Of a stretch of 57,210 bases of DNA, positions 9,015-17,673 are shown piece after piece (the stretch's first letter is position 1; each line of letters begins with the position of its first letter). The notes beneath the pieces are model-generated. The model did not search any database. It saw nothing but the letters and a program-made list of their open reading frames with translations, and was not told where the DNA came from. The translations under genes and the position numbers were made by a program. The stretch comes from an uncultured Methanomicrobiales archaeon. GTDB lineage: Archaea > Halobacteriota > Methanomicrobia > Methanomicrobiales > Methanospirillaceae. Location of the stretch: contig CASGHK010000049.1 in NCBI GenBank assembly GCA_949320185.1, positions 1-57,210 on the forward strand, given 5' to 3'.

Positions 9015-9528
9015 GCCCGAGCGAGGCGGCGATCGACTCGCGCCGGCGGCGGAGCGCGAGCAACAGGATCTCGTTGTCGAAATGTGAGAGCGGCGAACCG
9101 CATTCGGAGCACGCGAAGTCGGAGTCCATCGCCTGGTTGAAGGTGATGAGAAGACCACACTGGGCGCAGCGATAAAAGTCGTTCTCATCCTCGAACCGCT
9201 CCCGTGCCCGGAGTTTCTCGAGGATGGTCTCCATCTCCTCGGCGAGGGCGATGGGAATGTTGTCGAGCCGGAGGCGCCATAGATAGGTCAGCCACCCGGT
9301 CTCGTTATTCTTGATCCGGCGGTACTCCGCCAACCGCCGCTCGTAGAGTGAATACAGTGTGTGTCGCACCGAGTTGAGGTTGATCTGGGTCACCTCGGCG
9401 AGCTCCTCGTCGCTGAACTCTCCCTCCTCGGGAAACCGCTCGATCAGCAGAAGCCCTTCGTCGCCGATGAGACGGTGCAGGTACGCGGCGACGGCGGGCT
9501 GTTCCAGGATCTCAGCGATGGCTACCAT
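9007..9528 (-). CDS. tfe: transcription factor E (TFE alpha)
   Basis: TFE is the archaeal counterpart of TFIIE-alpha and helps RNA polymerase open promoters. The 173-residue protein has an extended winged helix (residues 1-100, with DEELAEVTQINLNSVRHTLY and the acidic/aromatic wing). A coiled linker (about 95-115) leads to a zinc ribbon (CAQCG at about 123-127 and CSECG at about 143-147). Length is usual for the family. It overlaps the ATP-grasp gene upstream by 7 bases and the HD gene downstream by 8. Confidence 0.95.
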   Translation of the reverse strand: MVAIAEILEQPAVAAYLHRLIGDEGLLLIERFPEEGEFSDEELAEVTQINLNSVRHTLYSLYERRLAEYRRIKNNETGWLTYLWRLRLDNIPIALAEEMETILEKLRARERFEDENDFYRCAQCGLLITFNQAMDSDFACSECGSPLSHFDNEILLLALRRRRESIAASLGHG

Positions 9529-10610
9529 CGCTCCATATATGTACGCACGCCCGTTATATGCTTATCCAGCCCGGCAAGGGCTTCCTTTGCCGTCGGCCCC
9601 GTCGCCCGCACCGAGACGACAGCCCCCCCCGCCGGGATTGGCGTGCCGGGGGTGGGTATGTCCGCGACCCACGGCCCGAACATGGAGAGGTCGTGCCCGA
9701 CAACCAGGTCGTGATCGGCGAAGAGGATGCGGCGGACGGCGAACTGCCGGGGGGCCAGACGGCCCTCCGGTAGCCGGCCCTCACAGGCATCCACATGGAG
9801 CCGGACCAGGTTCAGGCCCATCGCCGCTTCGACGGTATCGAGCGTCCCCTGGAACCTCGGGTTCACCTCGATAGCGACAGGAGTGCCGCACCCATCAGGG
9901 AGGACGAAGTCCACCCCAACCGCCCCGACACAGCCACTCGCCCCCACGATCGTCTCGGCGATCGTCGCCATCTCTTCCGCCATCGGGTGATCGCATGGTG
10001 TCACCGAGCCAGCGAACCCGAAGGACATCGCCTCACTACCACGCAGAAGCTGCCGGTTCGTCGCAACCGCCACAGCGCGTCTCCCGTCGGCGATGCACGA
10101 GACCGATGCCGGTGTGCCGACGACGACCTCCTGGAGGAGGTACGGCTGGTCGGGAAAGAGGCCGCTCCACGCCTCGAGCTCCTGGTCCGAAGAGACGATC
10201 GCGTTCCTCCAGCCGCCCGATCCATGTGCCGGCTTTGCCATCGCCGGGTATTCTCCCGGGTCTCGTCGACGGGGCGCCCGGATGCCGTTGGTCTCAAAGA
10301 AAGTCTGAGTCGCTCCCTTGTCCAGGAACCGCGCGGCCACCTCAGGAGGCGTCCCGAGTCGCCGTGCCGGAAGGGTCAGGAGCTCGGCGCCCGAGCCGGC
10401 GAGTACCCCGTCGACAGGGTGATGACGCACAGCCTCATCCGCCAGCGCCGCGAGCTCCTCGAGCGTCTCGAACCGGTGGCACTCCTCGACAACCTCGACG
10501 AGGTCCCGGTCACAGAAGTGATCGATCGCGATGACCCGGTATCCCGCGTCCCGGGCAGAGGCGGCGATGTGCCGGGTGGCGAAACCGGCGACGAGGACCC
10601 GGGGGGTCAT
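9522..10610 (-). CDS. ATP-grasp family ligase, substrate unknown
   Basis: The predicted 362-residue enzyme starts [16 protein letters not shown], a Rossmann-like pre-ATP-grasp domain. The ATP-grasp fold follows, with the lysine segment [12 protein letters not shown] (about residues 155-166) and the metal-binding motif [10 protein letters not shown] (about 274-283). Such proteins join a carboxylate to an amine or thiol using ATP. MfnD (tyramine-glutamate ligase of methanofuran synthesis) is one archaeal ATP-grasp relative, but that identity is not supported here. The start at 10610 overlaps the Trm56 gene by 4 bases. Confidence 0.82.
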   Translation of the reverse strand: MTPRVLVAGFATRHIAASARDAGYRVIAIDHFCDRDLVEVVEECHRFETLEELAALADEAVRHHPVDGVLAGSGAELLTLPARRLGTPPEVAARFLDKGATQTFFETNGIRAPRRRDPGEYPAMAKPAHGSGGWRNAIVSSDQELEAWSGLFPDQPYLLQEVVVGTPASVSCIADGRRAVAVATNRQLLRGSEAMSFGFAGSVTPCDHPMAEEMATIAETIVGASGCVGAVGVDFVLPDGCGTPVAIEVNPRFQGTLDTVEAAMGLNLVRLHVDACEGRLPEGRLAPRQFAVRRILFADHDLVVGHDLSMFGPWVADIPTPGTPIPAGGAVVSVRATGPTAKEALAGLDKHITGVRTYMERW

Positions 10611-11146
10611 CTCTCCTCGGTCGGGCCCTCCGCGAGCTTGCCATGTGCACTCGGGATCACCCGGATCTTTGCCCGGGGAAAGTCTGCAGAGAGCTCGCGC
10701 CCTTCGAACAGCCGGTCGAGAAAGACCGCGAGGCCGGCGATCTCGGAGTGCGGTTGGTTCGTGACGGCGACGTTGTAGTCCGCGAGGCTGTAGACCTCCC
10801 CCGGCACCTTCTCGGCCCCGACGACGGCCAGGACACGGTCGTGGGATCGGACCTCGTCGATCACGTCGGGGAGGTTCAGCCCGTACATGGTGAGGTGAAC
10901 GACCACTCCTCCATCGGCCTTCCAATCGGCGATGCACCGCCGCCACTTCACATCGTTCTCTGCCCGAAAGTCCCCTCCCCACCGGTCGACGACATCCGAG
11001 ATGGACCGGACCACGCCGAGATCGTCGGCGGCCAGGAAGAACCGAGTGGCCCCGAGGGCCCGCGCAGTAAGGCCGACGTGCGTCGTGACTCGCTGATCCC
11101 GCTCCGGTCGATGACCGAGCCGGAGCACAGCAGCCTCACTCGTCAT
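10607..11146 (-). CDS. trm56: tRNA (cytidine-56 2'-O)-methyltransferase Trm56
   Basis: This 179-residue SPOUT-type enzyme methylates the ribose of C56 in the T loop of archaeal tRNAs using S-adenosylmethionine. Features include the start [18 protein letters not shown], the segment LAADDLGVV, and the knot region [12 protein letters not shown] with [13 protein letters not shown], all characteristic of the aTrm56 family. Length is typical. The start at ATG 11146 overlaps the preceding winged-helix gene by 11 bases. Confidence 0.93.
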   Translation of the reverse strand: MTSEAAVLRLGHRPERDQRVTTHVGLTARALGATRFFLAADDLGVVRSISDVVDRWGGDFRAENDVKWRRCIADWKADGGVVVHLTMYGLNLPDVIDEVRSHDRVLAVVGAEKVPGEVYSLADYNVAVTNQPHSEIAGLAVFLDRLFEGRELSADFPRAKIRVIPSAHGKLAEGPTEER

Positions 11147-11420
11147 CGGGCCTCCGGGCGCGCACCACACCGTTCTCGAGCACGAACGGAAGGTCATCGG
11201 CATATCGGAGTTGGCAGGCGAGCAGGGACTCCTGCACCGACATCGGCCGGGCCCGTTCGCCGTCGAACGAGACAATGAGGGCATGCACGAGCCGGTCGAC
11301 CGATGCCCGTACAGTGTCCCGGGTCTCACCGGTCGCCGCTGCGAGCTCGTCGAGGCTCGCCGGCTCGGCCCGGCGGGAGATACAGAGGTAACAGCGCCAG
11401 TCCAGGTCCTCGTCGCGCAT
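11136..11420 (-). CDS. small winged-helix protein preceding trm56
   Basis: This 94-residue protein has a helix-turn-helix core ([20 protein letters not shown], residues about 22-41) followed by a short beta wing. It begins the operon trm56-(ATP-grasp)-tfe-(HD), with its 3' end overlapping trm56. It may be a transcription regulator or an RNA polymerase accessory factor; nothing in the sequence decides this. Confidence 0.65.
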   Translation of the reverse strand: MRDEDLDWRCYLCISRRAEPASLDELAAATGETRDTVRASVDRLVHALIVSFDGERARPMSVQESLLACQLRYADDLPFVLENGVVRARRPDDE

Positions 11421-11610
11421 CCATACAGGATACGTCGGGAGAGGTTATAGGACTGGTCGGTCGATACGACCCGGGCTGGATTCGGCGGCCTCTCGTGCCG
11501 GAGATAATCAGCCCTCATGGTCGACGGTGATGCGATTCCAGGGCTCCTCCGGTCACCGCTCTGAATGGCTGCTGTCGACCGGCAGGACCGGAGACCGGGG
11601 GCGCGGTTGA
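11421..11610. other. 190-base spacer, promoter region of the tfe operon
   Basis: Contains the upstream region of the minus-strand operon starting at 11420. The run AGGTTATAGGACT read on the plus strand (about 11442-11454) supplies a possible TATA-like element (CTATAACC on the minus strand). No gene is supported. Confidence 0.4.
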
Positions 11611-11979
11611 TCAATCCTCTCGGCCATCGGGGACGTCCGTCGCCGTCTCTTCGAGGAGCCGGAAGAGCTTCGGACCGAGGAGCGCCCGGGCTTGTTCTGC
11701 GTATGCCTGCCGAATCCGTTCGAAGAGCCGGCGTGTTCCCGCTGGCGTGGTCCGGATACCCACCCGCTCGGCCCGGGTGACGAACCCGTCCGCCTCGAGC
11801 GTGCCGATCAGGGGCAGGACATAATAGTGGGGCACTCCAAGGCGTTCGGCGATCCGGCGGGTGGTGGGCAGGCGAATTAAAAGACCGGCGGTCGTGAACT
11901 CGAGCCCCAACGCCTTGTCCTCGACGAGGGCGATCGAGAGCATCGCCTCGATGACTGCATCGAGCGTCGGTGCATGCAT
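11611..11979 (-). CDS. winged-helix transcription regulator candidate
   Basis: The 122-residue protein has a winged-helix core: [23 protein letters not shown] forms the helix-turn-helix (residues about 38-60) and [20 protein letters not shown] the wing. A C-terminal helix runs about 85-115. It belongs to the broad PadR/MarR-like group, but no closer assignment is possible. The ATG at 11979 begins MHAPTLDAV. It lies 22 bases downstream of a small gene transcribed the same way and may control the divergent molybdenum-storage-like gene, which is inference. Confidence 0.65.
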   Translation of the reverse strand: MHAPTLDAVIEAMLSIALVEDKALGLEFTTAGLLIRLPTTRRIAERLGVPHYYVLPLIGTLEADGFVTRAERVGIRTTPAGTRRLFERIRQAYAEQARALLGPKLFRLLEETATDVPDGRED

Positions 11980-12001
11980 AAAAATAGGATGGGATGTCGG
12001 A

Positions 12002-12208
12002 CTACTTCTTGGTGCCGTGCTCGTCTTCGGGCATCGGCGAGAGGTAGACGAGCTCGGCTCCCAGGTCGGAGGCGATCTGTTCAAGTTCGGTCTTGCGCCA
12101 GTGGTGTGCGTAGACCTTCAGGTCGCCGCCGGTGACGGCGAGCACGATGTACCGGGGCTGGCGTACACCCTCCCCGACCTTGGTTCGTTCGCGGACATAG
12201 ATCTTCAT
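12002..12208 (-). CDS. conserved-looking small protein, function unknown
   Basis: This 68-residue soluble protein is rich in beta strand pattern (MKIYVRERTKVG, YIVLAVTGGDLKVYAHHW) and ends in a helix (TELEQIASDLGAELV). No cysteine or catalytic motif is seen. It is the first gene of the minus-strand pair with the winged-helix protein and is divergent from the molybdenum-storage-like gene across a 65-base repeat-rich promoter. Alternative readings are antisense and weaker. Confidence 0.6.
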   Translation of the reverse strand: MKIYVRERTKVGEGVRQPRYIVLAVTGGDLKVYAHHWRKTELEQIASDLGAELVYLSPMPEDEHGTKK

Positions 12209-12219
12209 GGGCAGGAAAT

Positions 12220-12244
12220 CAACTGATATACCAGTTGATATACC
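12220..12244. promoter_or_regulatory. inverted and tandem repeats in the divergent promoter of the molybdenum-storage-like gene
   Basis: CAACTG (12220-12225) and CAGTTG (12232-12237) form an exact inverted repeat around ATATAC. The 12-base units AACTGATATACC and AGTTGATATACC (12221-12244) are tandem and agree at 10 of 12 positions. The block sits between start codons at 12208 (minus) and 12274 (plus), where a regulator would control both. Confidence 0.55.
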
Positions 12245-12273
12245 TATATGTTCTTCAGGTACTACATATACGT

Positions 12274-13095
12274 ATGGATATGACAGGGAAAGGCCACCGT
12301 ATCGAACTCGCCTCAGGCCTCAGCGCAGAGACACTCGTCCGCCAGGGTCTGATGGAAGAGATCGGTGAGGCCGGCACGCTCCGGATCACGCCGAACCTGA
12401 ACGTGATCAAGCTCGGCGGTCACGGGGTGATCGACTACGGCAGGGCGGTGATGCACCCTCTCTGTGCCGAGATTGGAGAACTCTCCCGGACCGAGGACGT
12501 GATGGTCGTCACCGGCGGTGGCGCGCGCGTCCGGCATATCATGGAGGTCGGGATCGACCTGGGGATGCCCACCGGCGTCCTCGCCGAACTCTCGGCAAAG
12601 ATCTCCGAACAGAACGCGATCATGGTGGCGCTCCTCCTCTCTGCCTGGGGCGGTACACGGATCCACGCCGCCGACCTGCTCGAGCTCCCGACCCTCCTTC
12701 GGCTGGGCCAGCTTCCTGTCACCCATGGCACGCCCCCCTACGGGCTCTACGAACACCCGGCCCGGATCGGGGCGATCCCCCCGCACCGGACCGATACGGG
12801 GGCCTTCCTGATCGCCGAGGTGATGGGAGCGCGCAGTTGCATACTCGGCAAGAACGTCAACGGGCTCTACACCGCGGACCCATTCACCCATCCAGACGCC
12901 GAGATGATCCCGGAGATCACCGCCGAGGAGGTGATCGAGATGAGACTCGACGACCTGGTCCTCGAGCGAATGGTGCTTGACCTGATGCAGCAGGCGGTCA
13001 ACATCAGGGAAGTCCGGATCGTCAACTGCCACGTCCCCGGCAACATCACCGCGGCCATACGCGGCGAGCGGCTCGGGACCGTGATCAGGGCGTAA
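12274..13095 (+). CDS. amino-acid-kinase-fold protein resembling molybdenum storage protein subunits
   Basis: The 273-residue protein has the uridylate-kinase-like fold: NVIKLGGHGVIDYG (about residues 48-61), VVTGGGARVRHIMEVG, DTGAFLIAEVMGARSCILGKNVNGLYTADPF and TAEEVIEM. Length and layout fit MosA/MosB, which store molybdate clusters with ATP, better than true UMP kinases of about 230 residues. Storage rather than catalysis is inference; methanogens need Mo or W for formylmethanofuran dehydrogenase. The ATG at 12274 or 12280 starts it; an in-frame TTG at 12235 lies inside the repeat block and is unlikely. Confidence 0.75.
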   Translation: MDMTGKGHRIELASGLSAETLVRQGLMEEIGEAGTLRITPNLNVIKLGGHGVIDYGRAVMHPLCAEIGELSRTEDVMVVTGGGARVRHIMEVGIDLGMPTGVLAELSAKISEQNAIMVALLLSAWGGTRIHAADLLELPTLLRLGQLPVTHGTPPYGLYEHPARIGAIPPHRTDTGAFLIAEVMGARSCILGKNVNGLYTADPFTHPDAEMIPEITAEEVIEMRLDDLVLERMVLDLMQQAVNIREVRIVNCHVPGNITAAIRGERLGTVIRA

Positions 13096-13214
13096 GCCCG
13101 ACGTCAGGGTGATGAGATCAAGCCCACCCCAGGGCGTCGCTCTTTTGAAGCCCGGGAAGGGAAGGCTTTTCCAGCCGGAACAAGAGACAGTAACACGGGA
13201 ACACCGAAGAACGC

Positions 13215-13673
13215 ATGAGACGAAACACCTTCTACCTCCTCATCGGGGTCACAGCGCTGGTCCTCGTCGGGATCCTGTACGCCGCGATACAGCTCTCGTG
13301 GCCTGCGCTGATCCAGGGCGCTTTCCTCGTCGCAGTCCTGGCGATCTACACCCTGAAACGGACGGTCGATGAACCGGTGGAGGACGAGCGGACGAGTGTG
13401 ATCACCCAGCACGCAGCGGAGGCAACGCTCGGGATCTTCTGGCTCGTCTTCTTCCTCGTCAGCCTGGGCCAGGTGGTGATCTCGTTCAGCACGCCGCTCG
13501 GGTTCCATTTTCCCCCACCGGGCATGGCGCCGCCACCACCGGAGGACTTCCTCCATGTCGGCAGGCTCGGCATCATGCAACTGGGCCTCCTCGGCCTGAT
13601 GATCGTCCTGTACGGAGGCTTCCGCATCTACTACGCCCGCCGGTTCGGCGACTGGGAGTCGGATGAAGAATAA
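13215..13673 (+). CDS. DUF2178-like four-helix membrane protein
   Basis: This 152-residue integral membrane protein has hydrophobic segments at about residues 7-25, 31-46, 73-90 and 117-135. The cytoplasmic loop TVDEPVEDERTSVITQHAAEAT resembles the DERTxxI loop of DUF2178 proteins. A proline-rich stretch (GFHFPPPGMAPPPPEDF) sits between helices 3 and 4. It overlaps the following XRE regulator by 11 bases. This membrane protein/small XRE pairing is common in archaea and Firmicutes; its role is unknown. Confidence 0.75.
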   Translation: MRRNTFYLLIGVTALVLVGILYAAIQLSWPALIQGAFLVAVLAIYTLKRTVDEPVEDERTSVITQHAAEATLGIFWLVFFLVSLGQVVISFSTPLGFHFPPPGMAPPPPEDFLHVGRLGIMQLGLLGLMIVLYGGFRIYYARRFGDWESDEE

Positions 13674-13875
13674 GATCAGGGTACACCGGGCAGAGCGGGA
13701 GATCACGCAGGAACAGCTCGCCCAGGGGCTAGGTGTCACCCGGCAGACGATCATCGCGATCGAGAAGGGCAAGTACGACCCCTCACTCTCGCTCGCCTTT
13801 CGCATTGCGCGCTTCTTCAACGTCCGCATCGACGAGATCTTTCTCGACGACGGGGCACCACCCAATAAACCCTGA
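13663..13875 (+). CDS. small XRE-family transcription regulator
   Basis: The 70-residue product is little more than one Cro/CI helix-turn-helix: ITQEQLAQGLGVTRQTIIAI followed by EKGKYDPSLSLAFRIARFFNV and the FxxxIDEIF tail of the short YgzD-like XRE group. It is translationally coupled to the membrane protein upstream. It lies just before the palindrome at 13967-13986 and could bind there, which is untested. Confidence 0.85.
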   Translation: MKNKIRVHRAEREITQEQLAQGLGVTRQTIIAIEKGKYDPSLSLAFRIARFFNVRIDEIFLDDGAPPNKP

Positions 13876-13966
13876 TCCGGGCGTCCTTTATCAGAAGAGT
13901 TCGTTTCTCTCACGATCCGGGAATGGGCTCGCTATCGACCGGCAAAGGTAATGTTTTTATGACATA

Positions 13967-13986
13967 ATGTAAAATGTGTTTTACAT
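13967..13986. promoter_or_regulatory. perfect 8+8 bp palindrome abutting the start of the ABC operon
   Basis: ATGTAAAA-TGTG-TTTTACAT is an exact inverted repeat ending on the base before the ATG at 13987. An AT-rich TATA-like element (TTTTTAT, about 13953-13959) lies about 30 bases upstream of the start codon. The mRNA may thus be leaderless and the palindrome would cover the transcription start, ideal for a repressor. Confidence 0.7.
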
Positions 13987-15342
13987 ATGCCAGAGAAGCA
14001 CCAGGGCCTCCCAGGACGGTTCGCGATGGGGGTGGGCGTCCTCTGCCTGCTCCTCCTCGCACTCGCCGTTCCAGGGATGGCAGCAGAGAATACAACAGCA
14101 GCAACGGGGAATTCCGCCTCCGAGGAGACCACCTCGGCGGGGACGCAGGTGGCGATCGAGAGCACCACACTCACCCCCGGCACCTTCTTCACCGGCGACA
14201 CCGGCACCCTCTCCGTGAAGCTGACCAACCGGGGGACAGCGACGGTCCGTATTTCGAAAGCAAGCGTCCGCTCGAGCGACTTCGACTTTTTGAACGAGAA
14301 GACCTACACCACCGTAGGGTCCCTCGAGGCGGGTTCGAGCCGGGAGCTGACCTTCACGCTCAGGGCACGAGTCGGCGACGGCGTCTACTACCCCGAGGTC
14401 CAGATCGATATGGGCGACGCAGGGTCGATCAAGTACGCCGTGCCGATCCGGGTCGACAACAGCCCCCTCCAGGTGTCGCTCGTGAACGCTCCCAGCACCT
14501 ACATGCTGGGCCAGAAGAACACTATCACGGTCGCCGTCTTCAACCCGCGGCAGAGCATGGTGAACGGCGTTGTCGTCCGGGCTGCAGGGGAGGGGCTGAA
14601 CGTCTCCGATACGGCGGCGTTCATCGGCTCGCTCGGACCCGACCAGTCCAGGAACGTCACGTTCTCCGTCACCCCCGCGGGGTCCACGAACCTCACACTC
14701 ACCGTCACCTACACGAACGGGCTCACAGACAGGTCCACCGTCCTCACGGTCCCGATGACGACCGGTGATCGGTCAACCGCCGCCGACCCTGTCGTGAGCG
14801 ACGTCGAGGTGACGAACGCCGGCGGCGCCTACACGGTCACCGGCGACGTCACGAACGCCGGGATCGACGACGCCCGCGTCGTCGTGGTGACGGTCGGCAG
14901 CCCGGCCCAACCAACTGACCCCAACCGGCTGTACGTGGTCGGGTCCCTCGAGTCCGACGACTTCGCCTCCTTCGAGCTGACCTTCAGGGCCGCCGGGGTT
15001 TCGACGGTTCCTCTCCTCGTCCAGTACAAGGACGAAGAGGGTAACAGCTTCGAGAAATCGGTCGAGATCTCCCTCTCCGGCGGGACCCCCGGCAACAGTT
15101 CCGCTGGAGCGAACAACGGAGCCCAGGCGGCAGGCGGCCCGCCGGCAGGCGGCCCCGGCGCGATGGGGGGCGGTATGATGGGCGGACTCCTTGGCGGAGG
15201 TCGGCCAGGGGAGAGTGCGGGGGCTTCTTCGATACCGGTGCTCCCGATCGCCGGAGTCATCGTCCTCGTGGTGGTCCTCGGCATCGCCTGGAAGAAGGGC
15301 TGGATCGAGAGGGCGCGCGGACGCCTCCGGAAGAAGGAGTAA
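13987..15342 (+). CDS. secreted, C-terminally anchored CARDB/COG1361-like protein of an ABC operon
   Basis: The 451-residue exported protein has a signal peptide (hydrophobic residues about 16-32, ending VPGMAA). Three or more beta-sandwich repeats with the phrases LTNRGTATVRISKAS, NTITVAVFNPRQSMVNG and VTGDVTNAGIDDARV follow. A Gly/Met-rich linker (about 377-410) leads to a final transmembrane helix (about 418-436) and a basic tail. Archaeal COG1361-type proteins are often encoded with MacB-type ABC genes and may act as the extracellular adaptor. The ATPase gene follows after 5 bases. Confidence 0.8.
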   Translation: MPEKHQGLPGRFAMGVGVLCLLLLALAVPGMAAENTTAATGNSASEETTSAGTQVAIESTTLTPGTFFTGDTGTLSVKLTNRGTATVRISKASVRSSDFDFLNEKTYTTVGSLEAGSSRELTFTLRARVGDGVYYPEVQIDMGDAGSIKYAVPIRVDNSPLQVSLVNAPSTYMLGQKNTITVAVFNPRQSMVNGVVVRAAGEGLNVSDTAAFIGSLGPDQSRNVTFSVTPAGSTNLTLTVTYTNGLTDRSTVLTVPMTTGDRSTAADPVVSDVEVTNAGGAYTVTGDVTNAGIDDARVVVVTVGSPAQPTDPNRLYVVGSLESDDFASFELTFRAAGVSTVPLLVQYKDEEGNSFEKSVEISLSGGTPGNSSAGANNGAQAAGGPPAGGPGAMGGGMMGGLLGGGRPGESAGASSIPVLPIAGVIVLVVVLGIAWKKGWIERARGRLRKKE

Positions 15343-15347
15343 GCCGG

Positions 15348-16022
15348 ATGGCATCGACACCGATCATCGAACTCGAGGAGGTGACCAGGATCTACCCACT
15401 CGCCTCCGGCGACGTCGTGGCACTCGACCACGTCACCCTCTCCATCGCGGAGGGGGAGTTCGTTGCGATCATGGGCCCCTCGGGGTCCGGGAAGTCGACC
15501 CTGCTGAACCAGATCGGCTGTCTTGATGTTCCAACTTCGGGGTGGCTTCGTATCGCCGGAAAGGAGGTCGGCATGTTGTCCGACCACGACCTGACCGACC
15601 TCAGGTTGCGGACGCTCGGATACATCTTCCAGCGGTTCAACCTGGTCCCGCTCCTGACGGCGTACGAGAACGTGGAGTTCCCGTACCTGATGATGCACCG
15701 CCGAAACGACACCACGGGACGTGTCGGCCAGCTCCTCGCCTCGTTCGGAATCGACGAGGCGCTCGCCGCCCACCGACCGGCGGAACTATCGGGAGGCCAA
15801 CAGCAGCGAGTCGCGATCGCCCGGGCTCTCGTGAACGACCCGCCGATCCTGATCTGCGACGAGCCGACGGGAAACCTGGACACGAAGACCGGCACCCAGA
15901 TCATGGAGACACTTGCCGACCTGAACCGGCGGGGGCGGACGATCGTCATCGTGACGCATGACCCGACAGTGGCAACGTACGCTGACCGGACGATCACGAT
16001 CCGGGACGGGAGGGCGTCATGA
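15348..16022 (+). CDS. MacB/LolD-type ABC transporter ATP-binding protein
   Basis: This 224-residue ATPase has Walker A GPSGSGKS (residues 43-50), the Q-loop region YIFQRFNLVPLLTAYENV typical of the LolD/MacB group, signature LSGGQQQRVAIARAL, Walker B LICDEPTGNLD and H-loop VTHDP. It works with the permease whose ATG overlaps its stop by 4 bases. Cargo is unknown; the group includes lipoprotein release, peptide and macrolide export. Confidence 0.95.
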   Translation: MASTPIIELEEVTRIYPLASGDVVALDHVTLSIAEGEFVAIMGPSGSGKSTLLNQIGCLDVPTSGWLRIAGKEVGMLSDHDLTDLRLRTLGYIFQRFNLVPLLTAYENVEFPYLMMHRRNDTTGRVGQLLASFGIDEALAAHRPAELSGGQQQRVAIARALVNDPPILICDEPTGNLDTKTGTQIMETLADLNRRGRTIVIVTHDPTVATYADRTITIRDGRAS

Positions 16023-17269
16023 GGCAGGGCGGGATCGTCTTCCAGCTCGCCGTTCGCAGCATCCGCCTCAACCTCCTCCGGTCGCTCCTCGCGGCCCTCG
16101 GGATCGTGATCGGCGTGATCGCGATCGCCGCGATGGGCATGATGGGCGCGAACATGACCCTGACGGTCAAAGACCAGATGTCCGAGATGGGAAACGTCCT
16201 CGTGGTCACCCACGACGCCGGCACGAGTGGTGGGGGGAGTTCCGGTGGTGCGGGCGGCATGGGAGGGGGACCCCCCGGCATGAGCAGTGGTTCGAGCGAG
16301 GACGATGAGGATGACAACTTCATCAGCGAGTCCCAGTTCAAGGCAATCCGGAACGCGGTCGGGTCCAACGGCACCGTCTACACGGTGCACTCCTTGAGTG
16401 ACGAGTTCTCGTCCGGCACACGGGACGGACGCGCGACCGTGTTCGGCCTCGACCCCGACGTGATCCCCGAAGTACTGGCACTCTCCGACGGCTCCTACCC
16501 ACGGGGCGATTCGGGCGCACTCGTCGGTGCCGCCCTGGCCGAACGGTTCAACCTGACGCTCGGGAGCCGGTTGTCGCTGGGCGACGAGGACGAAGGGACG
16601 CACACGGTCCGCGTCGTCGGGATCGTCGAGGAGCGGGGGATGTCGTTTGACCTCTCCACCGACATGGCAGTCATCCTCCCCGACGAGTCCTACACGAGTT
16701 TCTACGGTGACGAGAAGGAGTACGACCAGGTGAATGTCGTCCTGGAGGATGTCGACAGTGCGGATGCGACCTCGACCTCGATCACGGAGAAGCTGAACGC
16801 CAGGAAGACCCAGGTCCGGGTCAGCGACGCAAGCCGGATGCTCGAGACGATCACCTCGACGATCGGAACGATGACCACGTTCGTGATGGCGATTGCCGGG
16901 ATCTCTCTGCTCGTCGCGGCGGTCTCGATCTTCAACGTGATGATGATGTCGGTGACAGAAAGGGTCCGGGAGATCGGGATCATGCGGTCTCTCGGGACCC
17001 AGAGGCCCGAGATCCTGAAGATGTTCCTGTACGAGTCTGCGATCCTGGGGTTCACCGGGTCGTTGATCGGCGCCGCCTGCAGTTTCGGGATCGGGTACCT
17101 GGTGGTGGTCAGCCTGCTCGGTTCGGCCGACCACTTCTTCGAGTTCCAGAGCCTGGTGTACCTGCCGGCAGCGATGCTCGTCGGCACGGCGATCTGTATC
17201 CTGTCGGGTCTCTACCCGTCATGGCGGGCGGCGAACCTGGACCCGATCGAGGCCCTCCGGGCCGAGTGA
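16019..17269 (+). CDS. MacB/FtsX-type ABC transporter permease
   Basis: The 416-residue permease has the usual MacB arrangement. One N-terminal TM helix (about residues 20-42) is followed by a large periplasmic-side domain (about 43-285) and three C-terminal TM helices (about 290-315, 340-365 and 378-400). The conserved VTERVREIGIMRSLG and final LYPSWRAANLDPIEALR are present. The extracellular domain opens with a Gly/Ser/Met stretch followed by an acidic run (SSEDDEDD, about 95-102), unusual for the family. It completes the three-gene operon. Confidence 0.92.
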   Translation: MRQGGIVFQLAVRSIRLNLLRSLLAALGIVIGVIAIAAMGMMGANMTLTVKDQMSEMGNVLVVTHDAGTSGGGSSGGAGGMGGGPPGMSSGSSEDDEDDNFISESQFKAIRNAVGSNGTVYTVHSLSDEFSSGTRDGRATVFGLDPDVIPEVLALSDGSYPRGDSGALVGAALAERFNLTLGSRLSLGDEDEGTHTVRVVGIVEERGMSFDLSTDMAVILPDESYTSFYGDEKEYDQVNVVLEDVDSADATSTSITEKLNARKTQVRVSDASRMLETITSTIGTMTTFVMAIAGISLLVAAVSIFNVMMMSVTERVREIGIMRSLGTQRPEILKMFLYESAILGFTGSLIGAACSFGIGYLVVVSLLGSADHFFEFQSLVYLPAAMLVGTAICILSGLYPSWRAANLDPIEALRAE

Positions 17270-17644
17270 GCAGCACGGGAGAGGACGAGGAGCCCACTCT
17301 CATTTTTTCCGGGCGCTGCGGTAGGATTCCGCTGGGCCGGCAGCGGATAAACGAGCGTCGTTCGGCCGTGCTTCCCGAAACGGTCGTTCGACCCGTCCCT
17401 CTCGAAAGAGCCGGCTGGAACCCGTGCCGGGAGCGCCCGTGTGCCACGAGTCAATCTCGCAACATGCTTTTCTTTCCCACCAAGGCGGGCGTCTCGATCC
17501 TGTCGGGTTATCGGGTTGTCGCGTATCAGCGGAGGCTGCCAAGACCGCTGAATGCTCACCCAGATATGGGGGGACCAGTACACTGCATCTGCTTAATTAT
17601 TCTCATTGTGCAATATTGATTGCATTATTGCCCGGCAAAAATAC
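17270..17644. other. intergenic region after the ABC operon
   Basis: No gene is supported; short frames here look like shadows. The last 60 bases turn AT-rich (17590-17644) and probably form the promoter of the caspase-like cluster, including a TATA-like AAAAATAC (17637-17644) and a short inverted repeat TGCAA-N6-TTGCA. Confidence 0.5.
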
Positions 17645-17669
17645 TTGAACTCCGGACTGAGGAGTTCAA
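17645..17669. promoter_or_regulatory. 9-bp inverted repeat upstream of the caspase-like gene
   Basis: TTGAACTCC (17645-17653) and GGAGTTCAA (17661-17669) are exact reverse complements separated by 7 bases. The repeat lies just downstream of the TATA-like stretch and 19 bases before the GTG start. It could be an operator or, in the transcript, a 9-bp hairpin. Confidence 0.65.
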
Positions 17670-17673
17670 CGCA

